NCBI GenBank assembly: GCA_017165825.1
Contig: CM029372.1
Span: 21,653,111-21,717,110 of the forward strand
Direction of reading: 5' to 3'
DNA length: 64,000 nt
From: Hepsetus odoe
Taxonomy: Eukaryota > Chordata > Actinopteri > Characiformes > Hepsetidae
This document shows positions 38,440-49,559 of the stretch, one piece after another. Under the pieces are notes generated by a model, which saw only the letters and a list, made by a program, of their open reading frames with translations, did no database searches and had not been told where the DNA came from. Positions within the stretch are counted from its first letter, which is position 1, and the number at the start of each line of letters is the position of its first letter. The position numbers were made by a program, and so were the translations under genes.

Positions 38440-41400
38440 TAATTTGCTTTCTCTGCACATAGACAAATACACATGTATGCCTATCTGTTGAAATTGCTGT
38501 AACCTTTTCAGAGGTGGTTCTGTCTGTGAGCTTTCTGTCAGATTGCCCTAGTGCAGTGTTCCTGGAGAGATCTGGAGGCTCTGACAGCATAAAGCTGATT
38601 AGACGCTAACCAAAGATTCATTAGTTTTATTTAATGGAATAGAAATGAGTGGTTGGGAGATTTGAATAAATTAACCTTCAATGACTCCCTAGAGGCATGG
38701 GAGAATGACAGAGAGGGTGAGGATGAATTTTCCCCTTGTCACTGATATAATGAGTTCTGATTGCATTATTGCTGCATAGAGTCTGTTGTCATTTAACCCT
38801 GAACCAGGAAGAGTTGTTGATCACACAGCACGGGGCATGGCTGTTTGTTTGAAGGGATTTCTTTTATGAATCGCTCTACAGCTAGCACAAAGCAAATTGA
38901 AGATTTAACAGGCCTTTTGCTCTCAAAAACAAATGGCGAAGACCTTGCTTTACCCATTATTCATGTGTAATTATTTCCCCCCTTTTTTATGAACTCCTCC
39001 AGCATGCTGCACTATGGATGCAGGTCAAGTGAGATGGTTTTTGTTCGAAGAAACAATTTTTGAAAGAGGACAGGACCACTGCAGTGGGAAAAAAAAATAA
39101 GGAATAACAACTCCATTATGAGTGTGGATGTTTACATGAGCTGTGCCCTTCTTTATTTTAGTCTCTGGGAGTCTTGTAGTCGCTCATATTAAGGGTGACC
39201 ACCCACGCTGCCTTCCACCCACATGCAGATAAACTCATTCACATTAACTCAGTGGTGAAGAGGCCATTGCTGAATTCTTAGCTAACAAAAAACAAACAAA
39301 CTCGGAGGAAAAAGCTTGCAGTTCACATACATCATTCGATGATCACAGCTGATGTGTCAGAGGAACTGAAAGTGAACTATACTCTTAACTTCCCCTCCTT
39401 GTTTCTGACCTTGCCCCTTGGTAGATCCACAGCATCCCTCTACCTTGTCGTGCTGCCCTGTTTTTCCCCAGCTGAAACTCCAGCTCGCATTAACAGTCTA
39501 GACCCTGGCACGCACTTAAGATGAATGCTGACAGTGCGCTGAGTATCAGCTAGCATAGTGGGCCAAGGGGAGACTTGGAGAACTTTTCCTTTTTTTTTTT
39601 TTTTGCTTGGGAAAATGTCACGATTTTCTATTGGGAATATATTAATTTTACTTGCTCCTCAGTAACAGCCTCCACGGCCACTGTTTCCCACAATCTGTGC
39701 GCTGTTGACCTTCATTAGTCACTAATTTACTCCATCATTGCTTTTATGTAGGCATGTGTTAACAATGCTTAATTACTGTCCACAGTTTCCATAGACCGTG
39801 TTTGTGGCGAATGACAACAGGACAGAGTAAGTGTGATTCTTCAGAGCACTCTCCACAGAGCCTTTGTAAACTGGATTCAGGAGAAAGCTGCTGGTAACTT
39901 TTGCCTGAGGGCTTAGTCAATCCCATCAGTCTTTCGCTTCACTAAACCTGCAGCAAAGCATTCATCTTGGCCAGCAGTGCCTTAGTGCAGGATTCAGAAG
40001 CGACGGTCTTCCAGTTTCCAATTGAATGCTTCTTTTTTTTTTTGTTTTGTTTTAGCCTATTTTTACTCCAGGCTAGTGTTTTTGAGAAGGTATTGAGATC
40101 AGACGGCGGATTTGGATTTCTTTGTGCGCTTCATTATTTCTGGTTGACTTTGATACATTCGACTCAGGGTGATGCCTCTCATCAGTAAAACACACTGCTC
40201 TCAGACGATGTTGATGTGTGCTTTTGGTCTGTCTTTGTATGTGTGCGTTCCTCTGGGTGTCTGTGCTAAAGTGCCGGCACGCTCTGCGCTGGCTATTCGG
40301 TCTGGTTCGAGGCTGATGCTGTGAGGCTTCACTCAAAGCTCCCCACAGACTCCTGCTGGCTTTTTTCAAATCTAAGAATGACAAGTCCAACAGCTGAGGC
40401 CCTCGTTCTGTGCCGCTGTTACACTGTGATTGGGAGGAAATGGTGAAACTGAGAAACATTCAGGCCTCGTGCAGCACCTCAGCCTGCAGATCAGCCGGTG
40501 CAATAATGTAGGATTGGTTTTTTTGTGCAGGGAAAATGAGAAAACCTCACATAATGAAACTCCCCGTGTTCTCATAATGCAGACCCTTAAACACAGGGGC
40601 ATTATAATGTATGATGAAATTAGCCTAATGGAAGCACCAGAATAATTCACGCTGCTAAAGAGACAATGCTGCTGTTGTCTCGCTGCATTGGTTGCCTGTG
40701 GGCGTACTCCACCAGCCTGCACCACACAAGCTAAACTACTCATGAACACATAGAGTAAACAAGCAAGCACATGATTACTAGCCAGGGGGAACGTTTTGAC
40801 ATGACTGATAATGTTGGTGCAAATGCATAACTACATTGCAAAGATTGTAGTGACTAAAGAATAATTTAATTGAGAGATCTAAAGAAAATGCTTTGATTTA
40901 CACAGTCAGTATAATGTTTGAGCTTTAGCTGACTTTCGTGTAGACACATCTGAAGCACTTTATCCTTCCTCATCAACGAGACCGAAGACCGTACATCAGC
41001 CTTAATTGAGCAGTCAGATTGTGGAGAGCATAATTAAGTTGGTGTAATGAGCCTTCGGACATCACGCCCTCAAACCTTATGAGTCCTTCTGTGTCTCTGC
41101 TCATAGAGACGCCTCTGTGCTACCTGAGCCTGTTTGCATTTTTCGGCATGTGTTTGGGTGTGTGTGTGTTTAGAGAGCCCCCTCCCAAACACTTTCATGT
41201 TTCCACCGGAGGCAGGTGGAGGAAAGCTACACTGCATGCATTGATGAGAGAAGCCTTTGAGCTTTGCCTCGCACCAAACACTCAATAAAGAGCCTGCTGT
41301 GCAAGAAATGGCCCGTTAACGCCACCCTGACATCAGCAGCCCTGTTTACATTCCTGCAGCCACTTTCACAAACCTTAATTGATTCATTCATAACTTCACT

Positions 41401-42830
41401 TCTAGTCAGTTCATCCCTCGGTTTCACCTCCAGGGGTCAAAGGGCTGAAAATAACTCACATTCAAAGTATAAACCCTTCTGCAGAAACCATGCAACAGGA
41501 AAACTTTTTTTGAAAGGTAATTAAGCCTCTTTTCACTTTAATTTATAGCAACGCATGCGGACAAGGCTTTGCTCTTGAACTGCGACTACTCCATCAACCA
41601 TCAAGGTGAAAAGCTAAGTTAATAGACCAATAAGAATTCTCCAGACGACTGACATATTTCCCGTAAGCCACATCACTCAGGCACCTTGTTCATTTATCTG
41701 GCCAGGGCTTCAGTCATTCCACACAGTCAACGTGCACATTCCTAAATGTGTCAGAGAGCATGCCAGGCAGCCATGGCTAAGAATAGAGCTTCAGTGTCTC
41801 TCCTTTATCCAGAAGCGGTGGCTCAAGCCTCTCTTGCCTTCCCCAACTTGTGAGTGGTTTTCAGCAACGCACTCATATATGTTAGTTGGCTGGAGCTAGT
41901 CTTGCTTGCTAATTTTGGCTCTCGTGCAAGGACTTGCCAACTGCTAGGGTGCTGTTAAACAGCAGACTTAGGTTGTTATCTGACCTTGAGAAATTACAGC
42001 AACCACCCACACTCCCCAATGTTATTATTTATTCCCCAGCATCTGGTGACCGGCATGTTAGATACAGAATGGAGCAGCTTGGGACGCTCTGTTTGGATGA
42101 GCACTTCCAGAATGGGACCTGTTACATTAGTGCAGTCTTGCTTGGACTGAACATTGTGACCTCTATATCTACTTAGTGGGACACTGTGCCCCATGCTCCA
42201 GTACTTTTCGTTCAGTAAAGGCTTTTAGGATTACTAAATGGTGAAGCTTTTGTCAGTTCATGTGTTGCTGTCCTTAGGATGTTTTGCTGCCCTTGGTTTG
42301 ATGTACTCTTGTAAATGGTTTTCCATTAAATAGAAAAATCCAAAATGTTGGAAAAATTACTTAATGGCGTTAGGTGAAGAAAAGAGAAGACTGGCCATCC
42401 TTAAATAAAGAAATGGCGTTTTTTAGATTCTAATCACGGTGCGTCATGCTCCTCTGTAGCAAAAAGGCAGATTCTGATCATATGCATTAGTGCGTTTAAT
42501 AGAAAAATCACGAAACAATATATTATACAGTTGCTTAAGTTCAGCCTCAACTGGAGGGCATTTGAGCATGAAGTGCCTGTTTAAGATTTTGCCAAAGCAT
42601 CAAAATGAAGTTTATTACTGTAAGACACCCATGCTCTGGAACAGAAGGATCCACACACCTTCCCATTTACCACGTTTGATTGTCAGCCCAAATGTACTAA
42701 GTCTGAAATGCAGTCTTAGATTCACACCAGATGAAATGAGACCCTGATGTCCAAAAAAGTTCCACTTTCCTTTCATGATTATTAAGCCTTGAGGGTCTGG
42801 AGATCTGCTCTAGAGAGGAGAGGAGTGAAA
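38440..42830. other. intronic sequence, nothing coding recognised
   Basis: Unique sequence with T-runs near 39591-39604 and 40030-40042. The segment around 41270-41420 is balanced in composition and repeat-free but carries no exon signature. No repeat family was recognised by eye. Confidence 0.45.
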
Positions 42831-42839
42831 GTGAGTAGG

Positions 42840-43105
42840 ATGAAGACCGAATGCATGAGTGTGAACGGAAGGGAGAAAAGTGGAGTGGTAAGGATGCATG
42901 GAGTAGAGGTGACAAAGGTCCAGCAGTTCAGAGTAACGGCGAGTGCAGAAGAGAGGTGAAGAAGAGGGTGCAGGTAGGCTGGAATGAGTGGAGAAGTGTC
43001 GCTGGAGTGATTTGTGACAGACCGGTACCAGCGAGAGTAAAAGGAAAGGTTTACAGGACAGTAGTGAGACCAGCTATGTTGTGCGGTTTGTAGACAGTGG
43101 CACTG
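42840..43105 (+). repeat. non-LTR retrotransposon fragment (3' end of reverse transcriptase ORF)
   Basis: The frame over 42911-43093 reads SNGECRREVKKRVQVGWNEWRSVAGVICDR (positions about 42931-43020), then PVPARVKGKVYRTVVRPAMLCGL. This is the conserved region downstream of the reverse transcriptase fingers/palm in a very common fish LINE. Upstream, in another frame, the companion phrase MSVNGREKSG occurs near 42855. Frameshifts and the lack of all other domains show a 5'- and 3'-truncated dead copy. The same family is present in antisense at 48380-49390. Confidence 0.75.
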
Positions 43106-43109
43106 ATGT

Positions 43110-44940
43110 GAGGTCTGCAGTTCCTTAGATGTTTGTTTACCTTTGTGTCTTTGCCCTTGTTTGGTCAGCCACTTTTTAAAAGATTCAGCAACCTGTTCAA
43201 TTTTCTTTATTTGGAAATGATGACATTTTCTGTCTTTAGAGCATCAGAAATGTCCTTGTAACCCTTTTTAGAGTGATGTATCCCAGTTTTCTCCTTTCTG
43301 TTAAAGTTGCACAGTGTTGTTGAGACCTTTGAGCCTACTCTACACTGCAGAAAGATTCTGCTTAAGTGATCTTTAGTTACTCTGGGTCTGGCTGTAATCA
43401 AGCCTGAGTGTGTCTAATTTAATTGATCCCAATGAGCTAATTTAGCTAAATTTGGTTGATTGGTTGATTTAAGTCTCTAAGGGAGCAGTTACCTTTTCAC
43501 ACAGGGCCAGTTAGTGTTGGATAGTGATGTTTGTTTCTTCAGTGACTGCAATACGTTTTTATGATGGATATTTTTTTTATGAAGCATGTCTTACATTAAA
43601 TTAAGTCAGAAGATCTGAAACAAGTATGACAGGCGTGCATAAACAGAAAAGTGTGGAGGAGAATGCTTCTTTATGACACTGTACTTATTATATCCTTCAG
43701 AGAAAAAAGAAACTCAGACCGCCAGGTTATTAAAACATCACTCTGTGTATAAGCCCAGTGAAAATGTGCTTAAAAGTAATAATAAGCCAATTGAATGTAT
43801 TAGGTCAGTGATGTGTTAATGTTGGGGCACACACTGGCCCTCTCTTTGCCTCGGACGGATAAATTGTGCTTAATCTTTGTGTTTAGGTGTGTTTCAGGCT
43901 CAAGGAAGATTAATGGCTCGCCCCTGTGCCCCACACCCCACCACAGAGAAGCTCTGACACACACACAGGCCCTACTGAGTACGAGGCTTTGATAGAAACA
44001 TTGTCCATGTTGAATAAATCACAGCGCTAGTGACACTGCCCCAGCTGGTGTTAATACGGCCAGAGTTGTAAAGGGGAAGGAGCTTGGGCTTGAACATTCT
44101 ACAACATTAAAAGCAGGTGTGCTGGAGTCGAGTTGAAACGTATTGTAGCGGCCACGGCAGGAGGCTCTTTTGACAGCTCTCCGTCTCTGCTGAGGAGCCG
44201 CATGTGCTGCTCTGGTGCTGCAAAGAATCTGGAGTAAAAATTTTGAAGGCTCCTGCCAACATCTCAAACAGCTTCTGGCCTTTTGTAATGTCAGCCTCTG
44301 TGTTCGTGCGTAAGTGGGATTTAATTTCCACCCACAGAGAGACAGGCACCTGCCACACAGGATGCGTTGCATCAGGATCGAGGCTTGCCCGGTTCAGCAG
44401 GAAGGATCACAGGCAGATTAGAGGATGTTCTGCTGCACCGAAGGCTGAATGAACCGTGCCGCTGCGTTGCCTTGCTTTCAGAGGGACAGCCTCCAGGTCC
44501 CTCAAATGCCTTTGCTGCTCCTGACTGCAGCCCACTACCTCTCACTTTACCCCGAGGCCCTCATGTGTGCAAGTCCTGACCATGTGGATCTCTTACCAGT
44601 GGCGCCTCCACTGGTGTGAGGCAGCGAGGCATATGGCCACAGTGAGCATTGTCCCTTCTGAACTGAGGCCAGAACCTCCAGGCCTGCCCTGAGGCTCAAT
44701 GCATCCAGGCAGGGGAAGCCAGGCAGGTCCTGCCTTTAATATGCAAAGCGGGATGGGCCACAGTTCTCTCCTCCGTGACTGATCTGTGCACATGTATACG
44801 CAAATAAACGCTCAAATCACATTGCTTGTCGGGGCCTGTGTCAGTCGTGTCTGCAATCATCTGTACTGGCATTATCCTGCCCAAGCGTTGGTGCACATTT
44901 TGTTGTATACTGTGGCTCACCACAATGGGATGTAATAAAT
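43110..44940. other. intronic sequence, nothing coding recognised
   Basis: Unique sequence. The block at about 44040-44400 has higher GC and two overlapping minus-strand open frames, but neither resembles a known protein nor shows clear splice sites. I treat it as non-coding. Confidence 0.4.
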
Positions 44941-44947
44941 CCATTTT

Positions 44948-44952
<5 letters not shown>

Positions 44953-44990
<38 letters not shown>
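44953..44990. repeat. (GT)n microsatellite, pure
   Basis: A pure run of about 19 GT units between TTTA and CAAAGCC. Pure tracts of this length are usually polymorphic. Confidence 0.95.
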
Positions 44991-44991
<1 letters not shown>

Positions 44992-45175
44992 AAAGCCAAA
45001 GGACTTGGTGTCGATTCTCTTTGATAAAGCCCTCCCGCTCCCTCTGTTGCAATTGTCATTGCTATTATCGATTTACATTTAGTCCTGCTGTGAATATTGC
45101 AGTGGTTTTCATGAGCGCTGACGAGTGACTCTGATTCTTCACAGCTGCTACTGTGCGTGTCGCCCGCGGCTCACC

Positions 45176-45215
45176 ATGCTTCAGATCAACAAGCTTCTGA
45201 AAGGGGGCTTGAGAG
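45176..45215 (+). CDS. candidate alternative first coding exon, isoform 2 (partial CDS)
   Basis: ATG at 45176 has a near-ideal Kozak context (CTCACCATGC). It opens 13 codons reading MLQINKLLKGGLR plus one base, followed by a strong donor AGAG|GTGAGA, with exon end at 45215. The phase-1 end joins in frame to the exon at 54591 and gives ...GGLRGLNPLPFDP. Upstream, a TTCTTCACAG acceptor ends at 45144, so the ATG could sit in an exon of 71 bases (45145-45215) spliced to a 5' UTR exon elsewhere. If the exon at 8915-8936 were spliced to that acceptor, the frame would hit a stop within this exon, so the two are alternatives rather than consecutive coding exons. A local CpG-bearing stretch (CGCCCGCGG) precedes the ATG. 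I do not recognise the peptide. Confidence 0.45.
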
Positions 45216-45219
45216 GTGA

Positions 45220-45565
45220 GAACAAAAGAGCGAGGAATGGATGTATGGAGGCGAGAAGAAAAGCCTGCTTTTAGTGGTTTTTATGGAGGATGTCACCACT
45301 GCACCTAACTCCAACATCTGGACTGGAGGAGATCTGTTCTTTCATGTATAACCTTGTTTGCTTTCACTCAGATAAGAATAAGTACCTGATCTTGCTTTTT
45401 GAATAGTAGTTTGATTTTAAAATGGAGAATGTCTATTTCAACAGTATTTGATATGCTTATGAATAAAAAAAATAAGTCGTGGATTATATTTATTCAACAT
45501 TCCACCAGTTCACTGACAGAAGGATAACTGGCGTCACACATTTACTGTATTTAGATTTTAAATAT
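45220..45565. other. intronic sequence after the alternative exon
   Basis: AT-rich unique sequence with no recognised element. Confidence 0.4.
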
Positions 45566-45569
45566 TAAG

Positions 45570-45803
45570 TGAAAGTGACTCTTCTCGTCATTGTGAAACG
45601 CAGCACAGCACAACACAACGGAATTAAACTTCTGCGTTTCACCCTTACACACACGTGCAGCAGGGGGCAACTATTGAAAGCGCCCGGGGAGCAGTAATGG
45701 GAACGGTACATTGCTCAAGGGTACCTCAGGGCAATCTACTGGTGAAAGAATCGAACCCACAATCTACCGAATTAGGGCAACTCCCTAACCACTAGGCTTT
45801 TCA
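45570..45803 (-). repeat. tRNA-derived SINE (family A), minus orientation, near full length
   Basis: The tail, as AAGTGAAAGTGAC, is at the left (about 45568-45580). The body includes CGTGCAGCAGGGGGCAACT and TGCTCAAGGGTACCTCAGG. The complement of box B (GAATCGAACCCAC) is near 45749-45761 and of box A (CCTAACCACTAGGC) near 45784-45797. It matches the element at 26975 in reverse. The tail's direction is opposite to the putative host gene. Confidence 0.8.
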
Positions 45804-45809
45804 ATCACA

Positions 45810-46850
45810 GCTGCTCGAGCCCTAACATTATATGTGTCTCTAGACTTCATGCTTAAATTCCTAATTATAACCATTCCGACTTCTTGTTTTATTTCATTTC
45901 ATTTACATGCCTTAATCAAGTAGCTGATTATAGAAATGAATACCAGGCTGAGTATGTGCTTTTGAAACTCATGCCCCTCTGTGTTAAAGACTAGCCCTCT
46001 TCCTGGAATGATGAAGCACTTTCTAGTTTGGGGAAGGGGCTCTAATTACCAGCTGATTTTTCGCCCATTTCTTTACATATTTCCTCCGTTTTCTCCCGTC
46101 TTCTCATTGTCATGCGCTTTCGGTGCCTGTGCCTCCTGTTCTTTTTGCTCAGCCTCCAAATCCACTTCCTGTTCAGCAGCCATCCTGCTGTTATTTGTTT
46201 TCCCTGGCTGACGCCAGAGTGATATTTTCCCTTCATCTTTTTCTCATAAGAAGAGAAGTGGTTTTGACCAGCTGCTGAGTGCTGCTTAAATAACTCGGCC
46301 GACTCTGCTCTAATGGAGGAGACGGATCCAGTTGGGAGGAGGCCAGAAAGACGAGAAGAGGTCTCTGTGCGATAGCTGGGAGTCTTCTTGCATACATACT
46401 GATGGCGATGGGAAAAAGAGATTAAGAGTTTCTCATTTACCCTATCCCGTCCATGTCGAGCTTGATTCATAAATTGTTTTTGTAGAACCAGGAAGAGGAC
46501 AACCAGAAAGCATTACTGAGCAGAAAACGACAATATGGTTTTGTTTTCTGCACATTCCTGAATTTGCTGTCTAAAGCACTTAGAGTTTATGGGGAGATGA
46601 TTCAGGGGTGAATCACAGCCATGGAGATATCTTAATAAGAATATGTGGATGAGTGTATCTGCTAAAGTCTGATAGGAAACGTGTGTCTGAAGGAGGGCTC
46701 ATGTGGAAGTTAGGAGACGCTGGACCCAAGAGGTTACTCCAAGATCCCCTCCATTAGAAGAACAAAACTATGAAAAGCAGAAATTATTCAATTTTATTAC
46801 ATTTTAGCAGATTAGTATATTTAACAAGAAATTGGCAAGTTTCCTAATAT
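45810..46850. other. intronic sequence, nothing recognised
   Basis: Unique sequence without convincing exons. The ORFs here look like random translation with Arg/Lys- or Ser/Cys-rich bias. Confidence 0.4.
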
Positions 46851-46854
46851 GTTT

Positions 46855-47188
46855 TCGAAGTGGTGACACAGTGGGTAGCGCTGTCACCTCACAGCGAGAA
46901 GGTCCTGGGTTCGATTCAGCTCCAGGTCCTTTCTGTGTGGAGTTTGCATGTTCTGTACTTTCCCACGTGGGCTTCCTCCAGGAGCTCCGGTATCTTCCCG
47001 CCATCCAGAGACGTGCATGCCAGGTAGACTGGAGATGCTAAATTGCCCATAGGGGTGTGTGTGTGTGTGTGTGTCCTGTGATGGACTGGCGACCTGTCCA
47101 GGGTGTTTAATCGCCTTTCACCTTTGCACCCCCTGCGATCCTGATTAGGACAAGTGGCTATGAAAATGACTTAGTGAGTGTTTTCAAA
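46855..47188 (+). repeat. long tRNA-derived SINE (family C)
   Basis: The tRNA-like head reads GTGACACAGTGGGTAGCGCTG with CCTCACAGCGAGAAGG and the box B-like GGGTTCGATTC (near 46908-46918). The body follows, with GTGTGGAGTTTGCATG, GGGCTTCCTCCAGG and AGACGTGCATGCCAGGTAGA, then a (GT)n tract at 47057-47074. It ends with ATGGACTGGCGACCTGTCCA and a tail containing GGCTATGAAAATGACTTAG. It is the most complete family-C copy and the reference for 5390, 13925, 25910 and 26590. Confidence 0.8.
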
Positions 47189-47189
47189 C

Positions 47190-48310
47190 ACTTTCATCCA
47201 TTAAGCCAGCAGTGTATGAAATACAGCAATTGATGCTGCAAGCTCAAAAAGAAGTAATGTCAGAAAGCATAGAATAAAAAATGAAGCACACTGTAAGTGA
47301 TCAGTCAGGATGAGCGGATACACTACAAAACACAAAAAAAGCACTCGCAACTTGCCTCGTGTTGGAATATCATGAGCCGTAGTTGTTTTGTTCATTGGAA
47401 ATGCTCAGCAACTGCAAACTGATTGAACATCTGGATGGTGGATATGTCACTGCGTCACGTACATTAGCGGTTAAACTGCGTTTAAATCAGTTTTACTGTT
47501 TCACGTGTAAAAATACCACCGGCTCATCCTGGAAACCGTCATGCTGGCTTGCTAAAATTATAAAGCAGGTAATGAATGTAGCTGCCCAAAGAGCCATGAT
47601 GATAATGTAATGCAATATTTTGTTTAACTTTTACAGAAACTCAAAATCATGTGCAGGCTTAATACATTTACTTTTTTAGTGTTATACATTCTAAATAGCC
47701 TTTCATAGTAGGAAGTACTTATGCTTCCAAGCCATATTTATTTTAATTTATTTTTAAGTAATTAAAATGATTAACTCTATCAAAAGATTTTTTTGTTTTT
47801 TTTTTGTTATTTTGTTTTTGTTTTTTTTTTGCAGCCCTATGCAAAAAGATCTGCCTGTTTACTCTGCTTCTGTCCCAGCAGAACAGGCCACATGTCCAGT
47901 GTCACATTCTTAAACATCTGAAGTGCTTCTCTTACTATTGACAACAATGCTGTTCATCACTGTTATCAGTACTGGATGAATCTTTTAACGAGCATCATTA
48001 TGGGATCGTGTTGCTTCCATCTGAAAATATCCTTTCACTGCTTGTAGTTATGCTACTGGATAAATTCTGGTATACCTGTTTTCTGGAGTGTGATCAACAA
48101 GGTGACCATAATCAAACTGCACCCACTGTCAGAGGATGTTCTATATATAGTGTAGGAAATGTTAGGTTCAGTTGGGGTAAGATCAGTCCAAGGAGAGTGT
48201 AAATAATGATAGTTAGAGGTCGAGTACAGAGCTCTAAACCATGCAGAGCTGGAAAAGCTAATTTCTAGAGCAGAGCAACACCCTCTGCACCCTGGAATTT
48301 GGAGTATATT
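47190..48310. other. intronic sequence, nothing recognised
   Basis: AT-rich unique sequence with T-rich low-complexity at about 47788-47830. No exon or repeat is assignable. Confidence 0.4.
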
Positions 48311-48313
48311 TGC

Positions 48314-48316
<3 letters not shown>

Positions 48317-48361
<45 letters not shown>
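48317..48361. repeat. (TA)n microsatellite
   Basis: A pure TA tract of about 22 units directly upstream, on the + strand, of the antisense LINE. Because the LINE lies in minus orientation, this tract sits at its 3' side, where short tandem tails are typical. Confidence 0.95.
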
Positions 48362-48363
<2 letters not shown>

Positions 48364-48374
48364 TTCAATATCTT

Positions 48375-49390
48375 CTCCTTTTGGCTGTTCCCATTAGGGG
48401 TCACCACCGCAGCTCAGTGTTTCCATTTCTTCCTGTCGTCTGCATCTTCCTCCTTCAAACCAGCTGCCTGCATGTCCTGTCTCACACGACATTGATAAAC
48501 CTCCACTTTGGACTTCTTCTTATCCTCTGTCCTGGCAGCGCCATCCTCAACATCCTCCTCCTAATATAATCCCGTCAGCACAACTGTCTCTAACTGTTAT
48601 AGCATAGCTGGTCTCACTACCATCCTGTAAACTTTCCCCTTCTCTCTGGTACCTGTCTGTGTGTCACAGATCACTTTTGCCATTCATCTCCACCCATTCC
48701 CATCTGCCTGCACGCTCTTCTTCTTCTCCTCTCTTCCACAGTTCCTCTGAACTGTTGATCCCATGTTTTTAAATTCCTCCACCTACCTTTTGTAATCTCT
48801 ACTTCCTGCATCCTAACCACTCCACTTTCCTCCTTTTTGTTCATACTCATATATGTGCTTCCTCCAAGTCCACAAAGGCACAATGAAACTCTTGCTGACC
48901 TTCTCTGTACTTCATCAAGACCCTCACTAAATCTGTAGTGCTCTTTCTTGGCATGAAACCATACTGCTGTTCACTAATCATCACCTCTTTTCTTAACCTG
49001 GCTTTCACTACTCTTTCCCATAACTTCATGCTGTGGCTGATCAAAGTTGATGAACAGCACGAAGTTATGGGAAAGAGTAGTGAAAGCCAGGTTAAGAAAA
49101 GAGGTGATGATTAGTGAACAGCAGTATCCCTCTATAGTTACTGTAACTGTGCGTCATCCTTATTCTTGAAAAACAGTACTAGTTCATTCCTCCTCCACTC
49201 CTCAGCCATTCTCTCATTTTCCAAGACTGTGTTAAACTCCACTGCCATTCCTCCATGTTTCCACTGGTGCGTCATCCGGACCAACGACCTTTCCATTCTT
49301 CATCATCTTCATCACTGCCCTCACATCCATCTCGCTTGTTTGCTACACTTTTTTGTTCACTATCCTCATATCATCCATCATCCACATTCT
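48375..49390 (-). mobile_element. antisense non-LTR retrotransposon (LINE) copy, broken
   Basis: Read on the minus strand from 49390 downwards, this follows a reverse transcriptase ORF. A phrase like AVMKMMKNGKVVGPDD (near 49300) is followed by DAQLQ/NYRG-type remnants near 49140-49170. The block SHSMKLWERVVKARLRKEVM then ISEQQYGFMPRKSTTD occupies about 48940-49040, and YREGQQEFHCAFVDLEEA is near 48850-48910. Further on come MNKKEESGVVRMQ and remnants of the WNGW..VICDR..VKGKVYR segment near 48600-48690. The YxDD catalytic motif cannot be found because the copy is deleted between the FVDLE block and the following segment. Frameshifts and an inverted duplication (described separately) confirm it is inactive. 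It belongs with the fragment at 42840. Confidence 0.8.
48961..49127. repeat. 73-bp inverted duplication inside the LINE (hairpin)
   Basis: Positions 48961-49033 and 49055-49127 are reverse complements with a single mismatch that I can find (A at 49029 versus the position complementary to it). A 21-base loop (49034-49054) separates them. Both arms contain the MKLWERVVKARLRKEVMISEQQY-coding segment of the LINE, one in normal (minus) and one in flipped orientation. The flipped copy interrupts the LINE between its NYRG and SHSMKLW parts. Confidence 0.92.
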
Positions 49391-49411
49391 CTCACCATCT
49401 TTCTCTTCATC

Positions 49412-49470
49412 CATACATACATACATACAAACATACATACATATATATATATATATGTATGTATGTTTCC
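49412..49470. repeat. self-complementary (ACAT)n(AT)n(GTAT)n microsatellite
   Basis: ACATACAT units are followed by an AT core (49441-49456) and then GTATGTATG. The two flanks are roughly complementary around the AT centre, so the tract can fold on itself. Confidence 0.9.
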
Positions 49471-49559
49471 ACCATCCCCTTGTTAAAATGTGATGAAATG
49501 GCAATAAACTGATTTTAGCTATTTCAGGGTATTGTTCTCTCTCCTCCTCTCCTTTTACA

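Noticed and set aside
38139..38462. ORFs of 97-107 codons rich in Leu/Ser
   Set aside because: Translation of a CT microsatellite.
42851..43093. 80-codon ORF as a small gene
   Set aside because: Its second half is a LINE reverse transcriptase segment in a truncated copy.
45145..45215. Consecutive coding exon following 8915-8936
   Set aside because: That splice would put a stop codon in this exon; it fits better as an alternative first coding exon.
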